A stretch of DNA of 22,258 nucleotides from UBA5209 sp964625015. Its GTDB lineage: Bacteria; Patescibacteriota; Dojkabacteria; SC72. Where the stretch lies: contig CAZUZI010000013.1 of NCBI GenBank assembly GCA_964625015.1, forward strand, positions 1 through 22,258. Direction: 5' to 3'. The position numbers were made by a program, and so were the translations under genes. This document shows, one piece after another, positions 7,735 to 13,306 of this stretch. The number at the start of each line of letters is the position of its first letter. Within the stretch, counting starts at the first letter, position 1. Below the pieces are notes generated by a model. That model was not told the origin of the DNA and did not search any database. It was given only the letters and a program-made list of their open reading frames with translations.

Positions 7735-8139
7735 TTACTCAAGCTCAACTGTTGCGCCTGCCTCTTCAAATTTTGCTTTCATAGCTTCTGCATCCTCTTT
7801 CTTTACTGATTCTTTTACAGTCTGAGGTGCTGCTTCTACAAGATCCTTAGCCTCTTTGAGTCCAAGTTCTGTAATCTCTCTTACTACTTTGATTACACCA
7901 ATCTTGTTTGCTCCTGCATCTTTAAGAACAATATTGAATGAAGATTTCTCTTCTGCTGCAGGTGCTGCTTCTGCTGGAGCTGCTGCAATTGCTACTGGAG
8001 CTGCTGCACTTACTCCAAACTTATCTTCCATTACCTTAACAAGGTCTGCAAGTTCTAAAACGGTCATCTTTTCAACCATTTCCATTACTTTCTGTGCATT
8101 CTCTGTTAATGTTGGAAGTGTTTTTGCTTCGTCTGACAT
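7735..8139 (-). CDS. rplL: Ribosomal protein L7/L12
   Basis: 134 residues with the standard layout. The N-terminal dimerisation and L10-binding helices (MTVLELADLVKVMEDKFGV) lead into an Ala/Pro-rich hinge at about 50-65. The C-terminal factor-binding domain contains FNIVLKDAGANKIGVIKVVR and GLKEAKDLVE. L7/L12 forms the ribosomal stalk that recruits elongation factors and release factors. It has 10-15 more N-terminal residues than the usual ~120-125 aa. It follows rplJ by 32 nt and ends in a strong terminator, so it is the last gene of the unit. The leader before the ATG is A/T-rich with no SD. Confidence 0.97.
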   Translation of the reverse strand: MSDEAKTLPTLTENAQKVMEMVEKMTVLELADLVKVMEDKFGVSAAAPVAIAAAPAEAAPAAEEKSSFNIVLKDAGANKIGVIKVVREITELGLKEAKDLVEAAPQTVKESVKKEDAEAMKAKFEEAGATVELE

Positions 8140-8171
8140 TTTGTAAATTAATTAATTTAAATTATATTTAT

Positions 8172-8687
8172 CTATTTTTCTGATATTCCCTTAAGTACAA
8201 CTGTAAGTCCTCTTACATTGCCAGTAACTGCATTCATAAAGCCAGTTAAAGGAGCATTCATTGAACCTACAAGTCTTGATAGTAATACTTCCTTTGATGG
8301 GATTTCTGCTAATTGCATTACTCTCTCTGCACTTAGGAATTCTCCTTCAAACACACCGCTTCTTGGTTCTAAGAGTTCTTTTTCTTTCTGAATCTTTTTA
8401 ACCAATTTTGCAGGTGTTGTTGGATCACTCTCAAATGTGATTAATGCTGTAGGACCATCAAATTCCTGTGTTTGTAAAGGCTGTTCTGTTTCCTGTAAAG
8501 CTACTTTAAATATACTATTTTTAAGTACTGTAAAGTTAGCATCTACATCCTTTAACTGTATTTTTAAACCTGTTACTGTTGGTGTATCGAGTTTGTCAGA
8601 GTTAACTAAAAGGTAACCAGATTTAGATTCTATTAAATCTTTATACTTCTTAAGTAGCTCTTCTTTTTGAGTACGACTTTTTGACAT
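8172..8687 (-). CDS. rplJ: Ribosomal protein L10
   Basis: 171 residues. The sequence fits L10: the N-terminal KEELLKKYKDLIESKSGYLLVNSDKLD, TVTGLKIQLKDVDANFTVLKNSI, then GPTALITFESDPTTPAKLV and the helical C terminus that carries L7/L12 dimers. L10 is the base of the ribosomal stalk. In many bacteria the L10-L7/L12 complex also represses its own mRNA by binding a leader hairpin; a matching structure occurs here at 8723-8772. The gene is first of a two-gene unit with rplL and has its own promoter at 8781-8810, unlike the common arrangement where it follows rplA directly. Confidence 0.95.
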   Translation of the reverse strand: MSKSRTQKEELLKKYKDLIESKSGYLLVNSDKLDTPTVTGLKIQLKDVDANFTVLKNSIFKVALQETEQPLQTQEFDGPTALITFESDPTTPAKLVKKIQKEKELLEPRSGVFEGEFLSAERVMQLAEIPSKEVLLSRLVGSMNAPLTGFMNAVTGNVRGLTVVLKGISEK

Positions 8688-8722
8688 CGTAGATATGTAT
8701 TTAATTAATGTTTTGAATCAAT

Positions 8723-8772
8723 CAATTACCTCGTATGGATTTATTTTTGTACCATACTTCTTTGGTTAATTG
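8723..8772 (-). promoter_or_regulatory. Probable L10-binding leader hairpin (kink-turn-like) of rplJ
   Basis: In the - strand transcript, CAATTAACC (8772-8764) pairs with GGTAATTG (8730-8723) with one bulged A, and GTATGG (8757-8752) pairs with CCATAC (8738-8733). Between the stems is an asymmetric internal loop, AAAGAA opposite GA. An asymmetric purine loop between two stems directly upstream of rplJ is the general layout of the L10 autoregulatory leader. The hairpin begins only a few nucleotides after the expected transcription start. Pairing is seen directly; the binding role is inferred from position and shape. Confidence 0.6.
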
Positions 8773-8780
8773 CGTGTAGG

Positions 8781-8810
8781 ATTATATATGATATAGTGGG
8801 GGTTGGTCAA
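8781..8810 (-). promoter_or_regulatory. rplJ-rplL promoter
   Basis: On the - strand TTGACC (8805-8810) is followed after 18 nt by a perfect TATAAT (8781-8786). The start should fall near 8774, giving a leader of about 87 nt. The -35 box overlaps the outer end of one arm of the 14-bp inverted repeat at 8807-8865. Confidence 0.72.
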
Positions 8811-8865
8811 GAGAGAGTGGTAATACGATACCTATGGTGAATGGTAATCATCCACTCTCTCTTGA
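8807..8865. repeat. 14-bp perfect inverted repeat with a 31-nt spacer
   Basis: TCAAGAGAGAGTGG (8807-8820) and its exact reverse complement CCACTCTCTCTTGA (8852-8865) flank 31 nt. TGGTAAT also occurs directly repeated at 8818-8824 and 8842-8848. It lies 39 nt past the stop of the 75-residue Cys-rich gene and touches the rplJ -35 box. There is no T-run after it on the - strand (CCAACCCCC follows), so it is not a standard intrinsic terminator. It could be an mRNA 3'-end structure or an operator. No homologous element is recognised. Confidence 0.75.
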
Positions 8866-8904
8866 GATAAGCCCTCCGGTTATAACGACATTTGGGAAAT
8901 TTCT

Positions 8905-9132
8905 TTATTGTATTGGTGCTAATCCCTCCTGGGATAAGAGATCTTCAAAGAATTTTGGGATTTCTTCCTCTGGCACATCTTCTAAGATGTCCCTTATAAC
9001 TGCATTAGGATCTTGGGATCCCGCTGCATAGTTAAGTGCCAGTGCAGGTAATCCCAAATATTGGGCTACGCAACAGATACACTCATTACCCATTCTTGGG
9101 CAATCTTTTGGGCATACAAAATTAGTTGCCAT
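8905..9132 (-). CDS. Small protein with five N-terminal cysteines, function unknown
   Basis: 75 residues from the ATG at 9132. I chose this start, not one 12 codons upstream, because GGGAG lies 9 nt before it. Cysteines fall at residues 7, 11, 18, 20 and 21 (VCPKDCPRMGNECICC) and nowhere else, which suggests a small metal or Fe-S/zinc site. The rest is acidic and probably helical (DILEDVPEEEIPKFFEDLLSQEG). I do not recognise the family. G+C is near 45-48% in the two 60-base lines counted (9001-9120), above the A+T-rich neighbours. It has its own promoter (9195-9223) and a large inverted repeat after the stop. Together with the next small gene it separates rplA from rplJ. Horizontal acquisition is plausible. 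Confidence 0.68.
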   Translation of the reverse strand: MATNFVCPKDCPRMGNECICCVAQYLGLPALALNYAAGSQDPNAVIRDILEDVPEEEIPKFFEDLLSQEGLAPIQ

Positions 9133-9194
9133 GAAATAATCTCCCTGTCTTGTTAATTGAAAGAGCAATGAAACCGGTGGGTTTACTGCTTAGT

Positions 9195-9223
9195 ATTATA
9201 CCCCTGAAAAGCCTTTTGGTAAA
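9195..9223 (-). promoter_or_regulatory. Promoter of the 75-residue Cys-rich gene
   Basis: On the - strand TTTACC (9218-9223), a 17-nt spacer and a perfect TATAAT (9195-9200) preceded by GGGG. The start would be near 9188, giving a leader of roughly 55 nt. The GGG-TATAAT context is shared with the promoter of the other small gene at 9702-9730. Confidence 0.6.
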
Positions 9224-9267
9224 GGGTCTTTAGAGTATCGAAGTATATATTTATACGGAATTGCTTT

Positions 9268-9322
9268 TAGGAGGAAACTATCATACTCAGGATGAGATAT
9301 GTGGAAACTTAGTTTCCTCCTA
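9268..9322. repeat. 13-bp perfect inverted repeat with a 29-nt spacer and a nested alternative stem
   Basis: TAGGAGGAAACTA (9268-9280) and TAGTTTCCTCCTA (9310-9322) are exact reverse complements. Inside, GGAAAC (9303-9308) can pair instead with GTTTCC (9312-9317), so two folds compete for the same right arm. It lies 26 nt after the stop of the 98-residue gene and upstream of the promoter of the 75-residue gene. The arms contain AGGAGG, an SD-like hexamer. No T-run follows on the - strand, so an intrinsic terminator is unlikely. Role unknown. Confidence 0.72.
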
Positions 9323-9348
9323 TTTTGTGATGCTGCTGAGTTACTTAT

Positions 9349-9645
9349 TTACTTTCTTTTTTCGGGGAGGCGCTCCATCTTAATTAAGATGTATCTTTCT
9401 CCGATTTGTCGCAGGTAGAAAACTACCTCCTTCGTGTAAACACGGAGATTGGGATTACCCTGCTTGATTCCGACGATTCCGCGGGGATACCCATTATGAT
9501 AAATGGTATCTCCTCGGATTAGGATTGTTGACTGTGCCTTACCCACCCCAGGGATTTCATCCTGGTCGTCGTCCTCGACATGCAACTCTTCCTGGCAGTT
9601 ACAGTCTTGGCAATACTGCTTGTCCTCACAGAAGCTGCAATCCAT
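9349..9645 (-). CDS. Small protein with five N-terminal cysteines and an acidic linker, function unknown
   Basis: 98 residues. Cysteines at 3, 6, 12, 15 and 17 (CSFC, then CQDCNC) form knuckle-like pairs typical of a zinc site, and none occur later. An acidic linker (EDDDQDE) follows. The C-terminal ~60 residues (STILIRGDTIYHNGYPRGIVGIK..., VYTKEVVFYLRQIGERYILIKM) look like a small beta-rich domain. I do not recognise the family. The start is supported by GGAGG 8 nt upstream. G+C is about 50% in 9421-9600, against 25% in a sampled line of rplA (10141-10200), so codon use differs strongly from the neighbours. It has its own promoter at 9702-9730 and lies just after the rplA terminator. Probably acquired; a nucleic-acid-binding role is only a guess. 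Confidence 0.7.
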   Translation of the reverse strand: MDCSFCEDKQYCQDCNCQEELHVEDDDQDEIPGVGKAQSTILIRGDTIYHNGYPRGIVGIKQGNPNLRVYTKEVVFYLRQIGERYILIKMERLPEKRK

Positions 9646-9674
9646 TACAATCCCTCCATTTCTAAAGTGCTATT

Positions 9675-9690
9675 TGGTCTCAGCAGACCA
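9675..9690 (-). promoter_or_regulatory. Small hairpin in the leader of the 98-residue gene
   Basis: TGGTCT (9675-9680) pairs with AGACCA (9685-9690) around a 4-nt loop. It lies in the ~50-nt leader between the promoter and the SD. It is too short to show a function but is the only clear structure there. Confidence 0.4.
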
Positions 9691-9701
9691 CTGAAGACAT
9701 G

Positions 9702-9730
9702 ATTATACCCTTGTAATGGCGTATTTACAA
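9702..9730 (-). promoter_or_regulatory. Promoter of the 98-residue Cys-rich gene
   Basis: On the - strand TTGTAA (9725-9730), a 17-nt spacer and a perfect TATAAT (9702-9707) preceded by GGG. The start should fall near 9695, about 50 nt before the ATG. It lies directly downstream of the rplA terminator, so the gene is an independent unit. Confidence 0.65.
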
Positions 9731-9740
9731 TATTTGTACA

Positions 9741-9765
9741 AAAAAAGACCTCCTTTCGGAGGTCT
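9741..9765 (-). terminator. Intrinsic terminator of the secE-nusG-rplK-rplA unit
   Basis: On the - strand AGACCTCC (9765-9758) and GGAGGTCT (9753-9746) form an 8-bp stem capped by a GAAA tetraloop, followed directly by a run of six Ts (9746-9741). It is 23 nt after the rplA stop and is the strongest terminator in the window. Confidence 0.93.
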
Positions 9766-9788
9766 ATCATTTTACAAAGTAGGGTAAG

Positions 9789-10475
9789 TTATTCAGGTTT
9801 ACTGTACTCTATCTTGAAACTAGGTCCCATTGTTGATGCTAAGTGCATTCTCTCAATTGCTTGTGAATATGATTTACCTAATACATCTTCTATGGTTGAT
9901 ACACATGCGTGTACATTTTCGATTAGTTTTTCATTCTCAAGATTTAATTTACCTGCACTCATATGTATTACACCTGATGTATCACATGCGAATGTTTGTT
10001 TACCTTTTTTATATTCTGATACTGCTTTTTCAATATCATCTGTAACTGTCCCATTCTTTGGGTTTGGCATGAGACCCTTTGGTCCTAACTCTTTACCCAA
10101 TATTGCAATCTTTGGCATTACTGAAGGTGTTGCAATTGCAACATCAAATTCAATTTTACCAGCTTTTACATCTTTTATTAGGTTATCTAAACCTACAAAA
10201 TCTGCACCAGCATCTTTTGCAACCTTATCTACATCAGGTGATGCAAATACTGCAACCTTAACACTCTTGTTTCCAGATGAGTGTGGTAGGGATACTGCAC
10301 CTTTTATAGATTTAGGATCCGTATCTTTAGGTAATTTGATATCAAAATGTACTTCTAAAGTACCTACAAATTTACTGTATGAAGTCTTTTTTACCTCTGG
10401 TATTGCATCTGCAACACTGTATACCTTATTTCTATCTAGATTTTTTACTACTTTTGTATATTTCTTTCCTCTCAT
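9789..10475 (-). CDS. rplA: Ribosomal protein L1
   Basis: 228 residues, the normal size for L1. Recognisable segments include MRGKKYTKVVKNLDRNKVYS, DIKLPKDTDPKSIKGAVSLP, ILGKELGPKGLMPNPKNGTV (125-144) and the C-terminal STMGPSFKIEYSKPE. L1 forms the mobile stalk that guides deacylated tRNA out of the E site, and in many bacteria it represses its own rplK-rplA mRNA. The gene follows rplK by 18 nt and ends in a strong terminator. No SD is visible before the ATG. The usual next gene, rplJ, is displaced by two small foreign-looking genes. Confidence 0.97.
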   Translation of the reverse strand: MRGKKYTKVVKNLDRNKVYSVADAIPEVKKTSYSKFVGTLEVHFDIKLPKDTDPKSIKGAVSLPHSSGNKSVKVAVFASPDVDKVAKDAGADFVGLDNLIKDVKAGKIEFDVAIATPSVMPKIAILGKELGPKGLMPNPKNGTVTDDIEKAVSEYKKGKQTFACDTSGVIHMSAGKLNLENEKLIENVHACVSTIEDVLGKSYSQAIERMHLASTMGPSFKIEYSKPE

Positions 10476-10493
10476 GTTTATTCTTTTAATACA

Positions 10494-10919
10494 TTATATT
10501 TCGGTTTCAATACCCATCTGTCTTGCAGTACCTGCAACAATCTTTGCAGCTTGGTCAGGATCTGAGGTATTAAGATCTGGCATTTTAACTTCAACAATCT
10601 TTTGAATCTGTTCCTTTGTTAGCTTACCAACCTTATCAAGGTTAGGTCTAGCAGATCCCTTCTTAATCTTAAGTTCTCTTCTGATGAGCTCTGATGTAGG
10701 AGGGGTCTTTGTTATAAATTCAAATGTTCTATCCTCATAGATAGTGATAATTACTGGTGTTAATACACCATTTCCCTCTCTTGTTTGCTCATTAAACTGA
10801 GTACAGAACTCCTGTGTGGAGATTCCGTATGGTGCTAATGTTGGTCCAATTGGAGGAGCTGGTGTTGCTTGTCCTGCTGGAATTGTAATTTTTATTATCT
10901 TTTTTATTTCTTTTGCCAT
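10494..10919 (-). CDS. rplK: Ribosomal protein L11
   Basis: 141 residues, the family length. The N-terminal domain carries the proline-rich GQATPAPPIGPTLAPYGI loop, which contacts the GTPase-associated centre of 23S rRNA. The C-terminal RNA-binding domain includes FEFITKTPPTSELIRRELKIKKGSARPN and GTARQMGIE. L11 works with the stalk proteins in factor-dependent GTP hydrolysis. The gene starts 27 nt after nusG and precedes rplA, the standard order, so these genes are probably one transcript from the promoter at 12019-12047. The leader is A/T-rich without an SD. Confidence 0.97.
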   Translation of the reverse strand: MAKEIKKIIKITIPAGQATPAPPIGPTLAPYGISTQEFCTQFNEQTREGNGVLTPVIITIYEDRTFEFITKTPPTSELIRRELKIKKGSARPNLDKVGKLTKEQIQKIVEVKMPDLNTSDPDQAAKIVAGTARQMGIETEI

Positions 10920-10946
10920 ATCTGTTAATAATCAAATATATATTTA

Positions 10947-11498
10947 TTAAAGCTTGCTGACTTGTGAGAAATCAAGTTCAACAGGTGCTTCTCTACCTAG
11001 GAAAGATATGAGGACTTTTATCTTACCTTTAGTATTATCAATACCTTGAACACTTCCAATGAAGCCTGAGAATGCCCCATCTACAATCTTTACAGCCTCA
11101 CCTATACCAAATGAACTCTGGTATGATGGCTGCTCTACTTCCATGAATTTCATAATAGCTTTTACTTCTGCTTCTGGTAGTGGTTTTGGATATCTATCTG
11201 TTTTTACAAATCCTCTTACACCTTCTGTATTTTTTACAATATCCCATGTATTCTCATTAAGTTCCATCTTTATTAATACATATCCTGGGAAGAGTTTGTC
11301 TTCTTTTACATCTTGTTTTCCCTTCTTAACAAAGATTTTCTTCTGCACAGGTACAAGAATCTCTTCAATCTTATCTTGTAGTCCTGTTGCTTCAACTCTT
11401 TGTTGGATTTCTTTCTTTATACTATTTTCATATCCTGTTCTAATGTTTAATACGTACCATTTAGCCTTAGGATTTGTTTTCTTTTCTTTCTCTGCCAT
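10947..11498 (-). CDS. nusG: Transcription elongation/termination factor NusG
   Basis: 183 residues. The NGN domain starts at KWYVLNIRTGYENSIKKEI (14-32) and contains LFPGYVLIKMELNENTW and VRGFVKTDRYPKPL. The C-terminal KOW domain contains GEAVKIVDGAFSGFIGSVQGID and VLISFLGREAPVELDFSQV. NusG binds RNA polymerase, reduces pausing and couples transcription to the ribosome or Rho. Its start overlaps the secE stop by one base, so translation is probably coupled. secE-nusG-rplK-rplA is a classic bacterial order. Confidence 0.97.
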   Translation of the reverse strand: MAEKEKKTNPKAKWYVLNIRTGYENSIKKEIQQRVEATGLQDKIEEILVPVQKKIFVKKGKQDVKEDKLFPGYVLIKMELNENTWDIVKNTEGVRGFVKTDRYPKPLPEAEVKAIMKFMEVEQPSYQSSFGIGEAVKIVDGAFSGFIGSVQGIDNTKGKIKVLISFLGREAPVELDFSQVSKL

Positions 11499-11704
11499 TA
11501 CTTAATATATATTAAATTACTAACTACATTTTCTTGTCCAAGCCACATGTCTCTTAACTTGAACAAAATTATATCTACACCTAGTATGAGTAGTGCGATT
11601 ATACCACACAAGAGTAGGGTATATGCCGTCAATTTAAGCAATTGACTCATACTTGGCCATTCTGTCTGTTTTAATTCAGTTATTATATTTCTAAATATTT
11701 CCAT
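11498..11704 (-). CDS. secE: Preprotein translocase subunit SecE
   Basis: 68 residues, the short single-span form typical of most bacteria. The N-terminal amphipathic segment EIFRNIITELKQTEWPSMSQ, with the conserved E-W-P, is followed by one membrane segment (about 23-49: LKLTAYTLLLCGIIALLILG). SecE clamps SecY in the membrane as part of the SecYEG protein-export channel. It lies 10 nt after tRNA-Trp and overlaps nusG by one base. The identification rests on this short form together with its position before nusG. Confidence 0.93.
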   Translation of the reverse strand: MEIFRNIITELKQTEWPSMSQLLKLTAYTLLLCGIIALLILGVDIILFKLRDMWLGQENVVSNLIYIK

Positions 11705-11714
11705 ATTTTTAATA

Positions 11715-11786
11715 CAGGCCCGCTCCGACTCGAACGGAGAACTATGGTTTTGGAGACCACTGTTTTACCATTGAAACTACGGGCCC
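11715..11786 (-). tRNA. tRNA-Trp (anticodon CCA)
   Basis: On the - strand a full cloverleaf can be drawn: acceptor GGGCCCG with CGGGCCT (first pair G-U), anticodon loop CTCCAAA giving CCA, T-arm CTCCG-TTCGAGT-CGGAG. The 3' CCA is not encoded. It lies between rpmG and secE, a position shared by many bacteria, and is probably processed out of the rpmG-secE transcript. Confidence 0.95.
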
Positions 11787-11806
11787 TTATCTGTAAAACA
11801 GCTAAA

Positions 11807-11971
11807 TTACTTAACTTTTGTCTCCTTGTGAACTGTATGTTTCTGACATACAGGACAGTATTTATTTTTTTCTATCTTTTCTTTAATATTCTTTGTTTTG
11901 TAGGATGTGTAGTTTTTATTGTTACACACTGTACATTTCAAAGCTATTATGTCTCTTTTTACCTTTGCCAT
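11807..11971 (-). CDS. rpmG: Ribosomal protein L33
   Basis: 54 residues translated by hand: start MAKVKRDIIALKC, end HTVHKETKVK. Two CxxC pairs (C13/C16 as CTVC and C39/C42 as CPVC) form the zinc ribbon of the C+ L33 type, and a KYCP segment matches the family. L33 sits near the E site of the large subunit. Only ~20 nt separate it from tRNA-Trp. It is the first gene after the promoter at 12019-12047, giving the unit rpmG, tRNA-Trp, secE, nusG, rplK, rplA. No SD is visible. Confidence 0.93.
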   Translation of the reverse strand: MAKVKRDIIALKCTVCNNKNYTSYKTKNIKEKIEKNKYCPVCQKHTVHKETKVK

Positions 11972-12018
11972 AACTTCGCGGGTCAAAATTAATAGGATAT
12001 TTATGGGAAATACAGAGT

Positions 12019-12047
12019 ATTATATGTGAATATTAATAATAGGTCAA
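12019..12047 (-). promoter_or_regulatory. Promoter of rpmG-trnW-secE-nusG-rplKA
   Basis: On the - strand TTGACC (12042-12047), 17 nt, then a perfect TATAAT (12019-12024). The start should be near 12012, about 40 nt before the rpmG ATG. The rest of the A+T-rich gap up to tRNA-Thr (12048-12191) shows no gene or clear structure. Confidence 0.75.
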
Positions 12048-12191
12048 ATGTTTTTATCTTTATATTTGTGCTACTATTTAATGTTAACTTTAGGTCTTTG
12101 TTAATATGCCCTAATACAAAATGACCGTGTTAAAAGTTAATAGGTTATATTTCTAATGAAAATGGTTTCTGTGTTTTGTTCTCATTGCAAA

Positions 12192-12265
12192 AGCTGGATC
12201 TGAGAGTCGAACTCAGGACCTCATTCTTACCATGAATGTGCTCTAACCGTCTGAGCTAATCCAGC
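12192..12265 (-). tRNA. tRNA-Thr (anticodon GGU)
   Basis: On the - strand the acceptor GCTGGAT pairs with ATCCAGC, the anticodon stem CATTC/GAATG closes a loop ATGGTAA giving GGT in DNA, and the T-arm is CTGAG-TTCGACT-CTCAG. CCA is not encoded. It reads ACC/ACU codons and complements the UGU tRNA-Thr at 13180. Confidence 0.95.
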
Positions 12266-12301
12266 AATGGGGTGATTATACAATATATTGTATATTTTTG
12301 T

Positions 12302-13030
12302 TTACTCTTCCTTATCTTTTATTCTTATTGTCTTGTTTAGGAATACAATCCACAATGGTATTACCAATACTGCGATTGATATCGCTGTTGCAGGAGCTAC
12401 TGGCGTGTTGTATGAATTCAAAGAAGGATTCTCAATTAAGTAGTTGGTTAATTGGTATATGGAGATTGGGATTGAAATTAAACCTGCAATACTATACAGA
12501 ATTAAGGACATGAATGTGTATACCTTATATAACCACCTTACTCTCTCACCTTTTCTTATTCTTGATAGGGCGTATTGATGGATGCCGAATAGTATTATCA
12601 TCGATACAAATACTGTAAGACCATTTAGAAGATCTGTTACCTGTTTCTGTTCGTTAAAACAGTAAGTATCTCCATTTACAACCATTGGTTCGCCATCATT
12701 GCATACATTGAAATTCTCTTCCGTTACTGTTTTGTCGTATGCTTTTGTTTCTTCTAGGCTATTTGCTCTGTACAAGGTATATGAGAATGGGATACCAAAT
12801 GGATATGAAAGTCCTGCCTTTATAGCTGTTGATCCTCCAACAACTGCGATTGCTAATGTTAGTATGGATATTACATAGAGGTATATTTGAAGAAATACTT
12901 TTGACGAGAGTTTAAACTTCGAATCTTTGTTCTTCGTGTTGTTGATAATGACATAGATTATCGTCCCTACAGCTGCAAGAAAGACAACACCGATAACGAG
13001 AAAGATTACAATTCCCATCATTTCGTCCAT
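12302..13030 (-). CDS. Predicted integral membrane protein, function unknown
   Basis: 242 residues with about five hydrophobic segments: 5-29, 47-70, 132-150, 167-190 and 212-231. Between the second and third lies a hydrophilic stretch with two cysteines (C110, C124) that could form a disulfide if it faces outside; C-terminal and inter-helix lysine/arginine clusters (RIRKGERVR, IRIKDKEE) suggest cytoplasmic sides. It faintly resembles DUF5671-type membrane proteins, but I cannot assign it. It sits between tRNA-Tyr and tRNA-Thr(GGU), in a tRNA cluster that in many bacteria leads to tuf or secE. A promoter-like pair at 13061-13088 precedes it, so it need not depend on read-through from the tRNAs. 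Confidence 0.8.
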   Translation of the reverse strand: MDEMMGIVIFLVIGVVFLAAVGTIIYVIINNTKNKDSKFKLSSKVFLQIYLYVISILTLAIAVVGGSTAIKAGLSYPFGIPFSYTLYRANSLEETKAYDKTVTEENFNVCNDGEPMVVNGDTYCFNEQKQVTDLLNGLTVFVSMIILFGIHQYALSRIRKGERVRWLYKVYTFMSLILYSIAGLISIPISIYQLTNYLIENPSLNSYNTPVAPATAISIAVLVIPLWIVFLNKTIRIKDKEE

Positions 13031-13060
13031 ATACCTTAATAATTAAATTAATATATCTAC

Positions 13061-13088
13061 AGTATATATGAGTATGGGGAGAATGCAA
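13061..13088 (-). promoter_or_regulatory. Possible promoter of the membrane-protein gene
   Basis: On the - strand TTGCAT (13083-13088), a 16-nt spacer and TATACT (13061-13066). It starts directly after the tRNA-Tyr 3' end and would give a leader of about 25 nt. The match is moderate, and transcription from the upstream tRNA promoter is an alternative. Confidence 0.45.
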
Positions 13089-13090
13089 TA

Positions 13091-13173
13091 TGCAGAGGAC
13101 TGGATTTGAACCAGTGAACCCCGAAGGGAGCGGATTTACAGTCCGCCGCGTTTGACCGCTCCGCCACCTCTGC
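13091..13173 (-). tRNA. tRNA-Tyr (anticodon GUA)
   Basis: A type II tRNA with a long variable arm (CTCCCTTCGGGG region). Acceptor GCAGAGG/CCTCTGC, anticodon stem GCGGA/TCCGC with loop CTGTAAA giving GTA, and T-arm ACTGG-TTCAAAT-CCAGT. CCA is not encoded. It lies 6 nt after tRNA-Thr(UGU), so both come from one precursor. Confidence 0.95.
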
Positions 13174-13179
13174 ATGAGA

Positions 13180-13256
13180 TGGAGCCGAAGGAGAGATTCG
13201 GACTCTCGACCTGCTGTTTACAAAACAGCTGCTCTGACCAACTGAGCTACTTCGGC
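13180..13256 (-). tRNA. tRNA-Thr (anticodon UGU), CCA encoded
   Basis: On the - strand acceptor GCCGAAG pairs with CTTCGGC, anticodon stem GCTGT/ACAGC closes loop TTTGTAA giving TGT in DNA, and the T-arm is GAGAG-TCCGAAT-CTCTC. Discriminator T is followed by CCA at 13182-13180; the other tRNAs here lack it, so the CCA may be chance. It is the first tRNA after the promoter at 13269-13297. Confidence 0.94.
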
Positions 13257-13268
13257 ATTAACAACGCA

Positions 13269-13297
13269 AGTTTAATATATATGGGATTTATAGTCAA
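13269..13297 (-). promoter_or_regulatory. Promoter of the tRNA-Thr / tRNA-Tyr pair
   Basis: On the - strand TTGACT (13292-13297), a 17-nt spacer and TAAACT (13269-13274). The start would be only a few bases before the tRNA-Thr 5' end. The -35 is strong and the -10 is weak. Confidence 0.55.
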
Positions 13298-13306
13298 CAG
13301 AAGCGC

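Noticed and set aside
8807..8865. Inverted repeat as terminal repeats of an insertion sequence
   Set aside because: The arms are only 31 nt apart with no transposase gene between them or nearby.
9133..9168. Start 12 codons upstream for the 75-residue Cys-rich protein
   Set aside because: The GGGAG motif is positioned for the ATG at 9132, and the upstream extension would include that ribosome-binding site.
8807..9322. The two large-loop inverted repeats as intrinsic terminators
   Set aside because: Neither is followed by a T-run on the - strand and the loops are about 30 nt. They are kept as repeats of unknown role.
9814..10605. Open frame of 263 codons on the + strand opposite rplA and rplK
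   Set aside because: It is antisense to two certain ribosomal protein genes, has no family features, and its composition is that of a reversed coding strand.
12912..13175. Open frame of 87 codons on the - strand starting in tRNA-Tyr
   Set aside because: It runs through a complete tRNA-Tyr cloverleaf and into the membrane-protein gene in another frame, a common artefact.
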